Source: Chloroflexota bacterium
Lineage (GTDB): Bacteria > Chloroflexota > JAJPGV01
DNA: 64,000 nt
Assembly: GCA_021325635.1 (NCBI GenBank)
Contig: JAJPGV010000027.1
Coordinates: 62,001 to 126,000, forward strand
Reading direction: 5' to 3'
Below the pieces are notes generated by a model. It had not been told where the DNA came from and did not search any database. It saw only the letters and a list, made by a program, of their open reading frames with translations. Each line of letters begins with the position of its first letter. Within the stretch, counting starts at the first letter, position 1. Made by a program: the position numbers and the translations under genes. Below are positions 25,876-35,349 of the stretch, piece by piece.

Positions 25876-27704
25876 TGGATCTGCCGGGAGGCTGGCGCAG
25901 CGGGCCTGGCCTGCGCGACGTCGAGGACATTCGCGGCGCGGCCTACAATCCGAAGATTGCCCGACGGGCGCTCAGCTATGTGGCGCCCTACAAGAAGCTG
26001 GCCATCCTGGCGCTGCTGCTCACCTTTCTCGGCGCCGGCCTGAACATGCTCGGACCGTACCTGGTCAAGATCGCCATCGATTCATACATCACCAAGGGCG
26101 ACTTCCAGGGATTAACGGTCATCGTCGCCGCCACGCTGGTCGTCTACGTGGCCTACTTCTGGGCCACCTCCCGCCAGACGCTGATCATCTCGGACGTCGG
26201 CCAGAAGATCCTGCGAACGATGCGCTCACAGATGTTCGAGCACCTCCAGCGGATGCCGCTGCGCTACTATGACGAGCATGCCACCGGGGCCATCGTGTCC
26301 CGACTGATCAACGACGTCTCAGTGATGAACGACCTCCTGACCAACGGCCTGCTGGTGCTGTTCGGGGACGCCTTCACCCTGGTCGGCACCATCGTCATCA
26401 TGCTGGTGATGAGCCCGCGGCTGGCGCTCACCACCTTCGCCGTGCTGCCGGTCATGGTGGTTGCCATCCTCATCTTCACCCATCGCGCCAAGACGGCCTT
26501 TCGCATTACCCGCGAGAAGATCGGGGCCGTCGCGGCCGGGTTCCAGGAAACCATCGACGGGATGAAGGTCGTGCAGGCCTTCGTGCGCGAGCAGACCAGC
26601 CAGAGCGAGTTCAACCAGATCAACGAAGAGAACCGCGTAGCCAACATCCACTCCAACACCCTTTCCTCCGGCCTCATGCCTGTGGTCGAATTCGACAACG
26701 CCCTGGCCACGATTGCCGTCATCGCCTACGGCGGCACGCTGGTGCTCAGCGGCCAGGTCACGGTCGGCATCCTGGTGGCCTTCCTGGCGTACATCACCCG
26801 CTTCTTCGGGCCCATCCGGACGCTGTCGCAGTTCTACAACCAGCTGCAATCCGCCACGGCCGGCGCCGAGAAGGTGTTCGACCTGCTGGACCAGCCGGTC
26901 ACCCTGGTCGAAGCCGAGAATCCCCTCTCGCTGGCCTCGGTTCGCGGCGACGTCGAGTTCCGAGACGTCTCCTTTTCGTACGGACGCGAGCCGGTGTTGC
27001 GGGACGTCAGCTTCCATGCCGCCCCCGGCCAGATGGTGGCCATGGTCGGACACACCGGCGCCGGTAAGACCACCGTGGCCAGCCTGCTGTCGCGCTTCTA
27101 CGATCCGGTCGAAGGGGCCGTGCTGCTGGACGGCCACGACCTGCGCGAGCTGTCGTTCGAGACGCTCCGCGGGAACATCGCCCTGGTCCTGCAGGACAAT
27201 TTCCTGTTTGCCGGCAGCATTCGGGAGAACATTCGCTACGGTAAGCCCACCGCGACCGACGAGGAGGTCGAGAAGGCCGCGAGGGCGGCTAACGCTGAGG
27301 AGTTCATCCTCCGTCAGCCGCTCGGCTACGACACTCCGGTGATGGAGCGCGCCGCCAATCTGTCCCTGGGGCAGCGGCAGCTGATCGCCATCGCTCGCGC
27401 CGCCCTGGCCGATCCGCGAGTCCTGATCCTGGATGAAGCGACCTCGAACATCGACTCGCGCACCGAGCTGCTGGTGCAAAAGGCGCTGCAGAAGCTCCTG
27501 GCAGGCCGCACAAGCCTGGTTATCGCCCACCGGCTGTCGACCATTCGCTCGGCCGACCTGGTGCTGGTTCTGGACAAGGGCCAGATCGTCGAGCGCGGCC
27601 GGCACGAAGAGCTGCTGAGCCGGGGAGGCTTTTACTACCAGCTGCACCAGCAGCAGTTCGCCGAGCCGGCGGCGCTGCCGGAAGCGGAGCCGATCAGCGC
27701 ATAG
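25872..27704 (+). CDS. ABC exporter half-transporter (TMD-NBD), partner
   Basis: VGHTGAGKTTVASLLSRFYD, variant signature NLSLGQRQLIAIARA, ILDEATSNIDSRTE; 4-bp overlap with the previous gene. Confidence 0.95.
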   Translation: MMDLPGGWRSGPGLRDVEDIRGAAYNPKIARRALSYVAPYKKLAILALLLTFLGAGLNMLGPYLVKIAIDSYITKGDFQGLTVIVAATLVVYVAYFWATSRQTLIISDVGQKILRTMRSQMFEHLQRMPLRYYDEHATGAIVSRLINDVSVMNDLLTNGLLVLFGDAFTLVGTIVIMLVMSPRLALTTFAVLPVMVVAILIFTHRAKTAFRITREKIGAVAAGFQETIDGMKVVQAFVREQTSQSEFNQINEENRVANIHSNTLSSGLMPVVEFDNALATIAVIAYGGTLVLSGQVTVGILVAFLAYITRFFGPIRTLSQFYNQLQSATAGAEKVFDLLDQPVTLVEAENPLSLASVRGDVEFRDVSFSYGREPVLRDVSFHAAPGQMVAMVGHTGAGKTTVASLLSRFYDPVEGAVLLDGHDLRELSFETLRGNIALVLQDNFLFAGSIRENIRYGKPTATDEEVEKAARAANAEEFILRQPLGYDTPVMERAANLSLGQRQLIAIARAALADPRVLILDEATSNIDSRTELLVQKALQKLLAGRTSLVIAHRLSTIRSADLVLVLDKGQIVERGRHEELLSRGGFYYQLHQQQFAEPAALPEAEPISA

Positions 27705-30039
27705 CCAGCGTCACGATCGTGACGCCATCGCCACCCTCCGCGGCTGAGGCTGGCTCAAATCCGCTGACGTACGGCTGCTGCGCCAGGTAGTCGCGCACCA
27801 GCCGGCGGACGATGCCACTGCCATGCCCATGAATGATCTTCAGGAAGCCGACCCCGGCGCTGAAGGCTTCGTTCAGCTCCCGGTCCAGCAGCGGCTCGAC
27901 TTCATCGGCCCGCACGCCACGCAGGTCCAGCGGCGTGCCCAGCGAATGCACCGGGCCGGAGATCGAGGCAGGCTGAAAGGTCGCGCCCTCCTCGCGCCGT
28001 CGGGGCCTCTGCGCCCGCACCAGGCCCGAGGCGGGCGTGCGCACCCTGAATGGCCCGGCTTGGACCTCCACCTCGCCCTTGGCGTTGGCTGTGGACAGCA
28101 CTTGAGCGGGTCCCGAGAAGCCCGGAACGTGCACGAAATCACCCACCTTCACCGGCTGGGCAGTGGCAGTCGCCGGGCGCGCCGGACGCCGCTGCTCCAG
28201 CTTCGCCGCGGACTGCGCCACCTCCTCCCGCAGCTGCCGCAGCTCGGCCGGAGCCTGGCGCGCGCGTGCCAGCCGCTGGGCCACACGGGCTACCTCCCGG
28301 CGCACGTCGGCCAGCTCCGCTTCGGCCTGGGCCAGCGCCGTCTCGCGCGCCTCTTCGCGCAGCCGCTCAGCCTCGACCAGCGCCTCCTCGGCCTCCAACC
28401 GCAGGCGGCGCAGCTGCTGCTGCTCGCGGCTGGCCCGGTTGCGCTCGCGCGCCGCCAGCCGCTCCTTGCGCTGGATGTCGTCGAGCAGGCTCTCGGCGCG
28501 CAGGTGTTCGGTCGATAAGCCGCCGCGGGCGCGCTCGATGATCTCTTCGGGCAGCCCCAGCCGCGAGGCAATGGCGAAGGCATTGCTGCGGCCTGGGGTG
28601 CCGATGCGCAGCCGGTACGTCGGCGACAGCGTGCGCAGGTCGAACTCGACCGAAGCGTTCTCCACGGCCTCACGCTGCTGGGCGAACGTCTTAAGCGCGG
28701 AATAGTGGGTCGTGGCTACGGTAGAAACGCCGCGCGCCAGCAGGTAATCCAGGACCGCTTCCGCCAGGGCCGACCCTTCGTCCGGGTCCGTTCCGGCGCC
28801 TAGCTCGTCCAGCAGCAGCAGCGCCTTGGATCCCGCCTGCCGCAGCATGGCGACGATAGTTTTCAGGTGCCCTGAAAAGGTGCTCAGGCTCTGCTCGATG
28901 CTCTGCTCGTCTCCGATGTCGGCCAGCACCTGCTCGAATACGCACACCTTTGACCCCGACGCCGCGGGGATGCGCAGTCCGCACTGCGCCATCAACGTCA
29001 GCAAGCCCACCGTCTTGAGGGCCACGGTCTTGCCGCCGGTATTCGGCCCGGTGATCACCAGCACCCGGTACCCTTCGCCCAGCCGTATGGTTTGCGGCAC
29101 GGCGCTTTCACCCAGCAGCGGGTGCCGCGCCTCGATCAAATCGACCACGCCCTGGGCGTTGAGCTCGGGCTCCGTTGCTTGCAGGCGGTCGGCCAGCCGC
29201 GCCTTGGCGAACGTGGCGTCGAGCGCCGCCAGCGCCTGCACCAGCTCGTCCAGCTCCTTCGCCTCGAGTGCGACCCGGCCCGACAGCACCCGCAGGATGC
29301 GCTCCACTTCGCGCTGCTCCTCCAGCTGGCTCTGCCGCCAATCGTTGGTCATATCCACCGTGACCAGCGGCTCCAGGAAGAGCGTGGCTCCGCTCTCCGA
29401 CTGGTCGTGGATGACACCCCGTATGTGGTGGCGGTAGCCCGCCTTGACGGCCAGAACGTAGCGCCCATTGCGCTCAGTAACGATCGGCTCCTGGATGGCC
29501 TCGGCATTGTTCGGATCGTTGATGATGCCTTCGAGCCGGCGCATGATGCGGTCTCGCCCGCTTCGCACCTCGACGCGCAGCCGCGCCAGCGCCGGCGAGG
29601 CGCTGTCGACCACTTCGGCCCGATCGTTGATCGTCTCGGCGATCTCCTGGCGCAGGGCGGGCAGCGCATGCAGGCGGCCCGCAAACGTGGCCAGCTGCGG
29701 ATAGACCAGCTGCCCGCGATGCAGCAGCTCGTGCAGCGCCCTGCCGGCCTCGATGGTGCCCAGGACCTCCAGCAGCTCCGCCGGCTGCAGGATTGCGCCG
29801 AGGCCGGCCCGGCTCACGATCGGCCGGACGTCTTTGGCGGCGCCGATCGACACGCTGGGCCGGCTCGCCAGCAGTCGTGACGCCTCGGCTGTGGCCGCCT
29901 GCAGCGCCTGGACCCTGGCCAGCGACGTCTCCGGCTGCAGGCTCAGCAGCAGCTCGCGGCTCGCCGAAAACGACGCCAACCCCGCAAGCTGGTCCAGGAT
30001 CTTATCCAGCTCCAGGGTCTTGAGATGCTTGGGGTCCAC
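27694..30039 (-). CDS. mutS2: Endonuclease MutS2
   Basis: ITGPNTGGKTVALKTVGLL...LLLDELGAGTDPDEGSALAEAVL; C-terminal Smr domain LDLRGVRADE...IIHGHGSGIVR. Confidence 0.95.
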   Translation of the reverse strand: MDPKHLKTLELDKILDQLAGLASFSASRELLLSLQPETSLARVQALQAATAEASRLLASRPSVSIGAAKDVRPIVSRAGLGAILQPAELLEVLGTIEAGRALHELLHRGQLVYPQLATFAGRLHALPALRQEIAETINDRAEVVDSASPALARLRVEVRSGRDRIMRRLEGIINDPNNAEAIQEPIVTERNGRYVLAVKAGYRHHIRGVIHDQSESGATLFLEPLVTVDMTNDWRQSQLEEQREVERILRVLSGRVALEAKELDELVQALAALDATFAKARLADRLQATEPELNAQGVVDLIEARHPLLGESAVPQTIRLGEGYRVLVITGPNTGGKTVALKTVGLLTLMAQCGLRIPAASGSKVCVFEQVLADIGDEQSIEQSLSTFSGHLKTIVAMLRQAGSKALLLLDELGAGTDPDEGSALAEAVLDYLLARGVSTVATTHYSALKTFAQQREAVENASVEFDLRTLSPTYRLRIGTPGRSNAFAIASRLGLPEEIIERARGGLSTEHLRAESLLDDIQRKERLAARERNRASREQQQLRRLRLEAEEALVEAERLREEARETALAQAEAELADVRREVARVAQRLARARQAPAELRQLREEVAQSAAKLEQRRPARPATATAQPVKVGDFVHVPGFSGPAQVLSTANAKGEVEVQAGPFRVRTPASGLVRAQRPRRREEGATFQPASISGPVHSLGTPLDLRGVRADEVEPLLDRELNEAFSAGVGFLKIIHGHGSGIVRRLVRDYLAQQPYVSGFEPASAAEGGDGVTIVTLAMR

Positions 30040-30084
30040 CAGTGCAGCCGCCGGACGGCTATCCGTTTCCGGCCACGCTCCTAC

Positions 30085-32523
30085 CTAGCGCTGCACCGCG
30101 CCGAGCCGCTCGCGCAGCGCCGCCATGATGGCGTCCCGAACGTCGTTCGCTTCTTCGTCGGTCAGCGTGCGTTCATCCGATTGCAGGGTGAACGAGTATG
30201 ACAGGCTGCGCCGGCCGTCCGGCAGCTGGAAGACGTCGGCCAGCGCGACCTCGGTCAGCAGCTCGCCGCCGCTCGACGCGATCGCCTGCTGCACCTGCTC
30301 GGCGGCCACCTCCGGCCCAACAGCCACTGTCAGCTGACGGGACACCGCCGGGAAGCGTCGAATGCCCTGATAACGGCGCTGCCGGGCAGCTCGGTCGGCC
30401 AGCGCCTGGAGGTCGAGCTCGGCGACCAGCACGGGATCGGGCGGGAGGTCCAGACGCTCTCGAATCAGCGGATGGAGCTCGCCGACGTAGCCCAGCAGGT
30501 CGTCGCCGGCGCGCACCGCCGCGACCCGTCCGGGGTGCAGCGACGGGTGCTCCGCCACGGAGAACGAGGCCTCGACGTCCGCCTCACCGAGAATCGCCTC
30601 GACCGCGCCGCGCATGTCGGAGAAGTCCGCGTTGCGGCCATCCGGCAGCCATGAGGGCGGCAGCCAGGGGCCGGCCGCGAGCAGCGCCAGGATCTTCCGC
30701 TCGTCGGGCAGATCCCCCAGGCGCTGCCAGTAGGCGCGCCCGATCTCGAAGAACTTGAGGCCGCCGCCGGCGTGGCGCCGGTTGGAGGCGTACACGTGCA
30801 GGATGCTGGGCAGCAACGACGTTCGCAGGAACGCTTGCTCCTCGCTCATGGCGTTGGCCAGGCGCAGCGGCTCGATGAACAGCGCCGTGAGGAGGCTGGG
30901 CGGCTCGAACAGCTCTTCCTGGTCGACGATGAGCTCGCGGTTAGCCGCCTCCGACACCAGCGAATAGGTGATGGCCTCGCTGAAACCCGCTCCGCGCAGC
31001 AGCTGCCGCAGCCGGTCCTCCAGGGCCATGCGGGCCGTCCACTCCAGCGGCTGGGCGGGAACGAGCGGGATGTCACCGCTGGGCATCGTCACCGGGAGGT
31101 CGTCGTAGCCGGTGATGCGCGCCACCTCCTCGACCAGATCGGCCTCCTGCTTCAGGTCCAGCCGCCAGGAGGGCACCGTCACGGCCAGGCGCCGGCGGCC
31201 GTCACCATCGGCCGGCTGGCTCACCTCGCAGCCGAGGCTCCCCAGGACGCGGCTGACGTGCTCATCGGAATACTGCTTGCCCAGCAGGCGCCCGGTCTCG
31301 GCCACGTCGAAGTCGATGACTAGGGGCGTGTGATCGATGTAGTCGACGTCCAGGGCCCCCGGCGCGGCCACGCCGCCCGCCAGCTCGCCGAACCAGTAGC
31401 AGGCATGGTCGGCCGCCGTTCGCGTAATGGCGGGATCCACGCCGCGCTCGAAGCGCCGCACCGCTTCGCTGTGCATGCCCAGCCTGCGAGCGGTCCGGCG
31501 CATGGTCACGGCGTCGAAGTTGGCCGACTCCAGCAGCACGTTGTGGGTTGTGTCCTTCACCTCGGACTCGGCTCCGCCCATGATGCCGCCCAGGCCGATG
31601 CTGCCTTCGGCGTCGGCAATGACCACCATGTCCGCCGTCAGGATGCGCTCCACCCCGTCCAGCGTGGTCAAGCGCTCCCCTTCGGCTGCCCGGCGGACGA
31701 TGATCCGCTGCCCGCGCAGGTAGTCGTAGTCGTAGGCGTGCAGCGGCTTGCCCCACTCCAGCATGATGAAGTTGGTCACGTCCACCACGTTGTTGATGGA
31801 GCGCACGTCGGCCGCGTGCAGCAGGCTCTGCAGCCACCAGGGCGACTGTCCAATCGTCACGTCGCGCACCAGCCGAGCCACGAAGCGAGGACACAGCTCG
31901 GGCGCCTCGATGCGCACCTGGAAGCCCTGGGCAATTGGCTCGCCCCGCTCGGTTACCGTCGCCGGCGGAATGCGAACAGATCGGCCCGTCAGCGCGGCCA
32001 CTTCGCGAGCGATGCCGATGACTGCCAGGCAGTCGCCGCGCCCCGGCTTGATGGCGAGCTCCAGGACGTCGTCGCCCAGCACGCCCGCCAGCGACCGGCC
32101 CGGAGTCTCCGACGGATCCAGCACCAGGATGCCGCTGTGATCCGGTGACAGGCCAAGCTCATCTGCGGCGCACAACATGCCCTCGGACACCACACCTCGG
32201 ATGGGCCGCGCCTCCAGCGCCTGGCCCTGAATGACCGCGCCGATCGGGGCGAAGGGCACCTTCTGGCCAACGGCGATGTTCGGAGCGCCGCACACCACGC
32301 GCAGGGTGTGGGCGCCGAGGTTGACGGTCGCCAGCTGCAGCCGGTCGGCGTTCGGATGCCGTTCGATCTCCAGGATCTCGGCCACCTGCAGGCGCTCCCA
32401 CTCTGAGCCGATGCGCTCGATGCGATCGACCTCGGTGCCGGCCGCCGTAAGCAGCTTGGCCAGCGCCTCAGCGTCGCGGTCGAGCTCGACGTAGCGCGCG
32501 AGCCACTTCAGCGGCACCTTCAT
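30085..32523 (-). CDS. pheT: Phenylalanyl-tRNA synthetase beta subunit
   Basis: MKVPLKWLARYVEL; EMAP-like tRNA-binding region; B3/B5 and FDX-ACB regions. Confidence 0.96.
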   Translation of the reverse strand: MKVPLKWLARYVELDRDAEALAKLLTAAGTEVDRIERIGSEWERLQVAEILEIERHPNADRLQLATVNLGAHTLRVVCGAPNIAVGQKVPFAPIGAVIQGQALEARPIRGVVSEGMLCAADELGLSPDHSGILVLDPSETPGRSLAGVLGDDVLELAIKPGRGDCLAVIGIAREVAALTGRSVRIPPATVTERGEPIAQGFQVRIEAPELCPRFVARLVRDVTIGQSPWWLQSLLHAADVRSINNVVDVTNFIMLEWGKPLHAYDYDYLRGQRIIVRRAAEGERLTTLDGVERILTADMVVIADAEGSIGLGGIMGGAESEVKDTTHNVLLESANFDAVTMRRTARRLGMHSEAVRRFERGVDPAITRTAADHACYWFGELAGGVAAPGALDVDYIDHTPLVIDFDVAETGRLLGKQYSDEHVSRVLGSLGCEVSQPADGDGRRRLAVTVPSWRLDLKQEADLVEEVARITGYDDLPVTMPSGDIPLVPAQPLEWTARMALEDRLRQLLRGAGFSEAITYSLVSEAANRELIVDQEELFEPPSLLTALFIEPLRLANAMSEEQAFLRTSLLPSILHVYASNRRHAGGGLKFFEIGRAYWQRLGDLPDERKILALLAAGPWLPPSWLPDGRNADFSDMRGAVEAILGEADVEASFSVAEHPSLHPGRVAAVRAGDDLLGYVGELHPLIRERLDLPPDPVLVAELDLQALADRAARQRRYQGIRRFPAVSRQLTVAVGPEVAAEQVQQAIASSGGELLTEVALADVFQLPDGRRSLSYSFTLQSDERTLTDEEANDVRDAIMAALRERLGAVQR

Positions 32524-32581
32524 GCGCGGACCGCCGAATAGATTAGGCCGGCGAAAACACCGCCGGGATAGGCGGGCGGCG

Positions 32582-33607
32582 TCATCCGACCTGCCTCAGG
32601 AAGCGCAAGTCGTTGCCCTGGAACAGGCGGATGTCGTCGATCCCGTGCTTGAGCATCGCTATGCGCTCCACGCCCAGGCCGAAAGCCCAGCCGGTGTACC
32701 TGTCGGGATCGATGTTGACGCCTCGCAGGACGTCGGGGTGGACCATACCGCAGCCGAGGATCTCCAGCCAGCCGCTGTAGCTGCACACCCGGCAGCCGGC
32801 GCCCTGGCACACGCCGCAGTCGATCGACATCTGCGCGCCCGGCTCCACGAAGGGGAAGCCCTGGTCGCAGCCGAAGCGCGTCTTGCGTTCCTGCCCGAAC
32901 ACGCCCCGCGCCATGTAGCTGAGCATGCCCATCATGTCGCTCATGGTGGTGCGATCGTCCACCATCAGGCCCTCCATCTGGAAGAACACCGCTTCATGGC
33001 TGGCGTCGGTGGCCTCATTGCGATACACCCGCCCCGGCACGAGGACCCGGATTGGCGGCTGGCCCACGTGCAGGAGGGAGCGCACCTGCACCGGCGAGGT
33101 ATGGGTCCGCAGCAGCATCTTGTCCGTGAGCCAGAACGTATCGGTCTCGTCGCGGGCCGGGTGATCCGCTGGAATGCCCAGCATTGTGAAGTTGTAGTGC
33201 TCCCATTCCACCTCCGGCCCCTCGATGATCTGGAAGCCCATCGAGCGAAAGAGGTCGGAGATCTGCTGGATGACCTGAGTGATGGGATGCGCATGGCCGC
33301 GCGGCAGGGGACGGCCGGGCAGGGTCACGTCGACGCGCTCGCGCTCCAGCTGCGCGGTCAGGGCCGCGCGGCTCATCGCATCTTTGCGAGCCTCGTAGGC
33401 CTGCTCCAGCTGGCGCTTGGCCTCGTTGAGGAGCTGGCCGGTCTCCCGGCGCTTGTCCGCAGCAACCTGCCCCAGCGCGCCGAAGGCCTGCATCAGCTCG
33501 CTCTTGCGCCCGAGGTAGGCTACCCGCCAATCCTCCAGCGCCGCGAGGTCCTCGACGTGCGCCAGCGCCTGCAGTCCGAGCGAAGGGTCGTATAGCTGAT
33601 CCGTCAT
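32582..33607 (-). CDS. pheS: Phenylalanyl-tRNA synthetase alpha subunit
   Basis: DTFWL, LLRTHTSPVQVR, GMVHPDVLRGVNIDPDRYTGWAFGLGVERIAMLKHGIDDIRLF. Confidence 0.96.
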   Translation of the reverse strand: MTDQLYDPSLGLQALAHVEDLAALEDWRVAYLGRKSELMQAFGALGQVAADKRRETGQLLNEAKRQLEQAYEARKDAMSRAALTAQLERERVDVTLPGRPLPRGHAHPITQVIQQISDLFRSMGFQIIEGPEVEWEHYNFTMLGIPADHPARDETDTFWLTDKMLLRTHTSPVQVRSLLHVGQPPIRVLVPGRVYRNEATDASHEAVFFQMEGLMVDDRTTMSDMMGMLSYMARGVFGQERKTRFGCDQGFPFVEPGAQMSIDCGVCQGAGCRVCSYSGWLEILGCGMVHPDVLRGVNIDPDRYTGWAFGLGVERIAMLKHGIDDIRLFQGNDLRFLRQVG

Positions 33608-33662
33608 CGTCAACCTGTCTATTGTCCGGCCTCGCGGCTCACTGCGTGTATGTAGCACATGA

Positions 33663-34436
33663 TCACTGCGCCTCGACGGCGCGGCGAGCGGCGAACAGCA
33701 GGATCGCCGCCGAGGCCGCGGCGTTGAGCGATTCCGTGCCCGGCGCCATGGGGATGGTCACCCGATCTGCAGCCGGCAGGTCGGTCGCCGGGCCGCGCGC
33801 TTCGCTGCCGATGACCAGCGCCGCGGCGCGCGTCCAGTCCACCGACCAGTACGGATCGCCCTCTCGGGCATCAGCCACCAGCAGGCGCCGCTGGCCGATC
33901 GCCAGCGGCATCTCGCGCCAGGGCACGTCGAGCAGCAGGTTCAGGTGGAAGTGCGCGCCCATCCCCGCCCGCACGGCCTTCGGGCTCCAGAGGTCGGTAG
34001 TTGCCTGCGTGGCCACCACCGTGCCGACCCCCGCCGCTCTGGCTGTGCGCAGCATGCTGCCCGCGTTGCCGGGATCGGCGATCCCATCGAGGACCAGCGC
34101 CAGACCCTCCTCCGCGACGGGCCGCGCTGCCGGCAGCGCGGCAGCCGCGACCACACCCTGCGAGAACACAGTGTCGGTCAACGACTTGAGCAAAGGCTCG
34201 GCGATCTCTTCAGCCTCGGCGCTGTGCTCCAGCCGCCGCCGCAGCGCACGGCCTTGGGCCGTGGACGCCAGCCGTTCAGGCGCGTACAGAATGGGGCTCA
34301 CCGGCAGGCCGGACGAGAGCGCTTCCTCCAGCAGCCGCACGCCCTCCACCAGGCACAGACCGTGGACGCGGCGCTGCTTGCGCTGCGACAGCGAGCGCAG
34401 GAGCTTGATTTTGGGGTTGTGGGCGCTGGTAATCAG
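33663..34436 (-). CDS. SpoU/TrmH-family rRNA methyltransferase (likely CTG-initiated)
   Basis: VLDGIADPGNAGSMLRTARAAGV, ALVIGSEARGP, TIPMAPGTESLNAAASAAILLF; the N-terminus (M)ITSAHNPKIKLLRSLSQRKQRRVHGLCLVEGVR is in frame upstream of the listed ORF. Confidence 0.85.
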   Translation of the reverse strand: MITSAHNPKIKLLRSLSQRKQRRVHGLCLVEGVRLLEEALSSGLPVSPILYAPERLASTAQGRALRRRLEHSAEAEEIAEPLLKSLTDTVFSQGVVAAAALPAARPVAEEGLALVLDGIADPGNAGSMLRTARAAGVGTVVATQATTDLWSPKAVRAGMGAHFHLNLLLDVPWREMPLAIGQRRLLVADAREGDPYWSVDWTRAAALVIGSEARGPATDLPAADRVTIPMAPGTESLNAAASAAILLFAARRAVEAQ

Positions 34437-34466
34437 AGGTCAGGATCCCGAACGGAGACTTCCTGA

Positions 34467-34820
34467 CTACTCGCTGGCGGCCGTCTCCCGAATCAGCTGC
34501 GCGAAGGCCTCGGGGTCCCGCACCGCCAGGTCCGCCAGGATCTTGCGATCCACGGCGATGTTGGCCTGCTTGAACTTGTTCATCAGCACGCTGTAGGACA
34601 GCCCGTTGAGGCGCGCAGCGGCGTTGATGCGCACGATCCACAGCCGCCGGAAATCCCGCTTGCGGGTCCGGCGATCGCGGTAGGCGTAGTGCAGCGACTT
34701 CATCAGGGACTCGTGAGCGGGCCTGAACAGCCGGCTCTTGGCGCCCTTGTGACCTTTGACGGCGTCGAGTACCTTCTTGTGCTTCTTGTGAGCGGGAACG
34801 CCCCTCTTCACGCGTGGCAT
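34467..34820 (-). CDS. rplT: 50S ribosomal protein L20
   Basis: [39 protein letters not shown]. Confidence 0.97.
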   Translation of the reverse strand: MPRVKRGVPAHKKHKKVLDAVKGHKGAKSRLFRPAHESLMKSLHYAYRDRRTRKRDFRRLWIVRINAAARLNGLSYSVLMNKFKQANIAVDRKILADLAVRDPEAFAQLIRETAASE

Positions 34821-34832
34821 CTGGGCGGCCTC

Positions 34833-35036
34833 CTACTTCTTCTTCAGCCCGGGCAGCAGCTTCCTGGCCAGGGCGGCATCGGCGCCGGTCAGCAGCAGAT
34901 CCTGCTTCATCATGCGCTGCGTCGCTTTGGACTTATGGAGGCGGTGGTTCGTCCCAACCTTGGCCCGCATGACCTTGCCGGTGCCGGTGATCTTGAACCG
35001 CTTCGCCGTACCCTTGTGGGTCTTGACTTTAGGCAA
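34833..35036 (-). CDS. rpmI: 50S ribosomal protein L35
   Basis: MPKVKTHKGTAKRFKITGTGKVMRAKVGTNHRLHKSKATQRM. Confidence 0.97.
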   Translation of the reverse strand: MPKVKTHKGTAKRFKITGTGKVMRAKVGTNHRLHKSKATQRMMKQDLLLTGADAALARKLLPGLKKK

Positions 35037-35115
35037 CAGAGTATTTCCTACGACAAACTCGTCTGGGGAACAGCTAGACAGTATAGCAGCGAGTCTTTCG
35101 GGCTCGCCCTGAAGG

Positions 35116-35229
35116 CTAGCCCGACGACTTCTTGCTTGCCTGCTTCTCCTGCTTGGCCTTGCGTTTCTCTTTCAGGCTGCTGGCGGCCTTCTTCTTGGCC
35201 TCCCCCTTGAAGCGATCCTGATTCGCCAC
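35116..35229 (-). CDS. Lys-rich 37-aa small protein
   Basis: GTG start with GGGAGGG RBS: (M)ANQDRFKGEAKKKAASSLKEKRKAKQEKQASKKSSG*; below the ORF-track size cutoff. Confidence 0.65.
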   Translation of the reverse strand: MANQDRFKGEAKKKAASSLKEKRKAKQEKQASKKSSG

Positions 35230-35349
35230 GGCTCCCTCCCAGCGATTCGTACTACCTCAATGCTAAAGAGATCGCCGCGCCCTCGCAAACTTGCATCGGC
35301 CCCGTCCGCCGCCGAATGTCAGCCCCCGCTGATACGATTGCCCGCGCAC

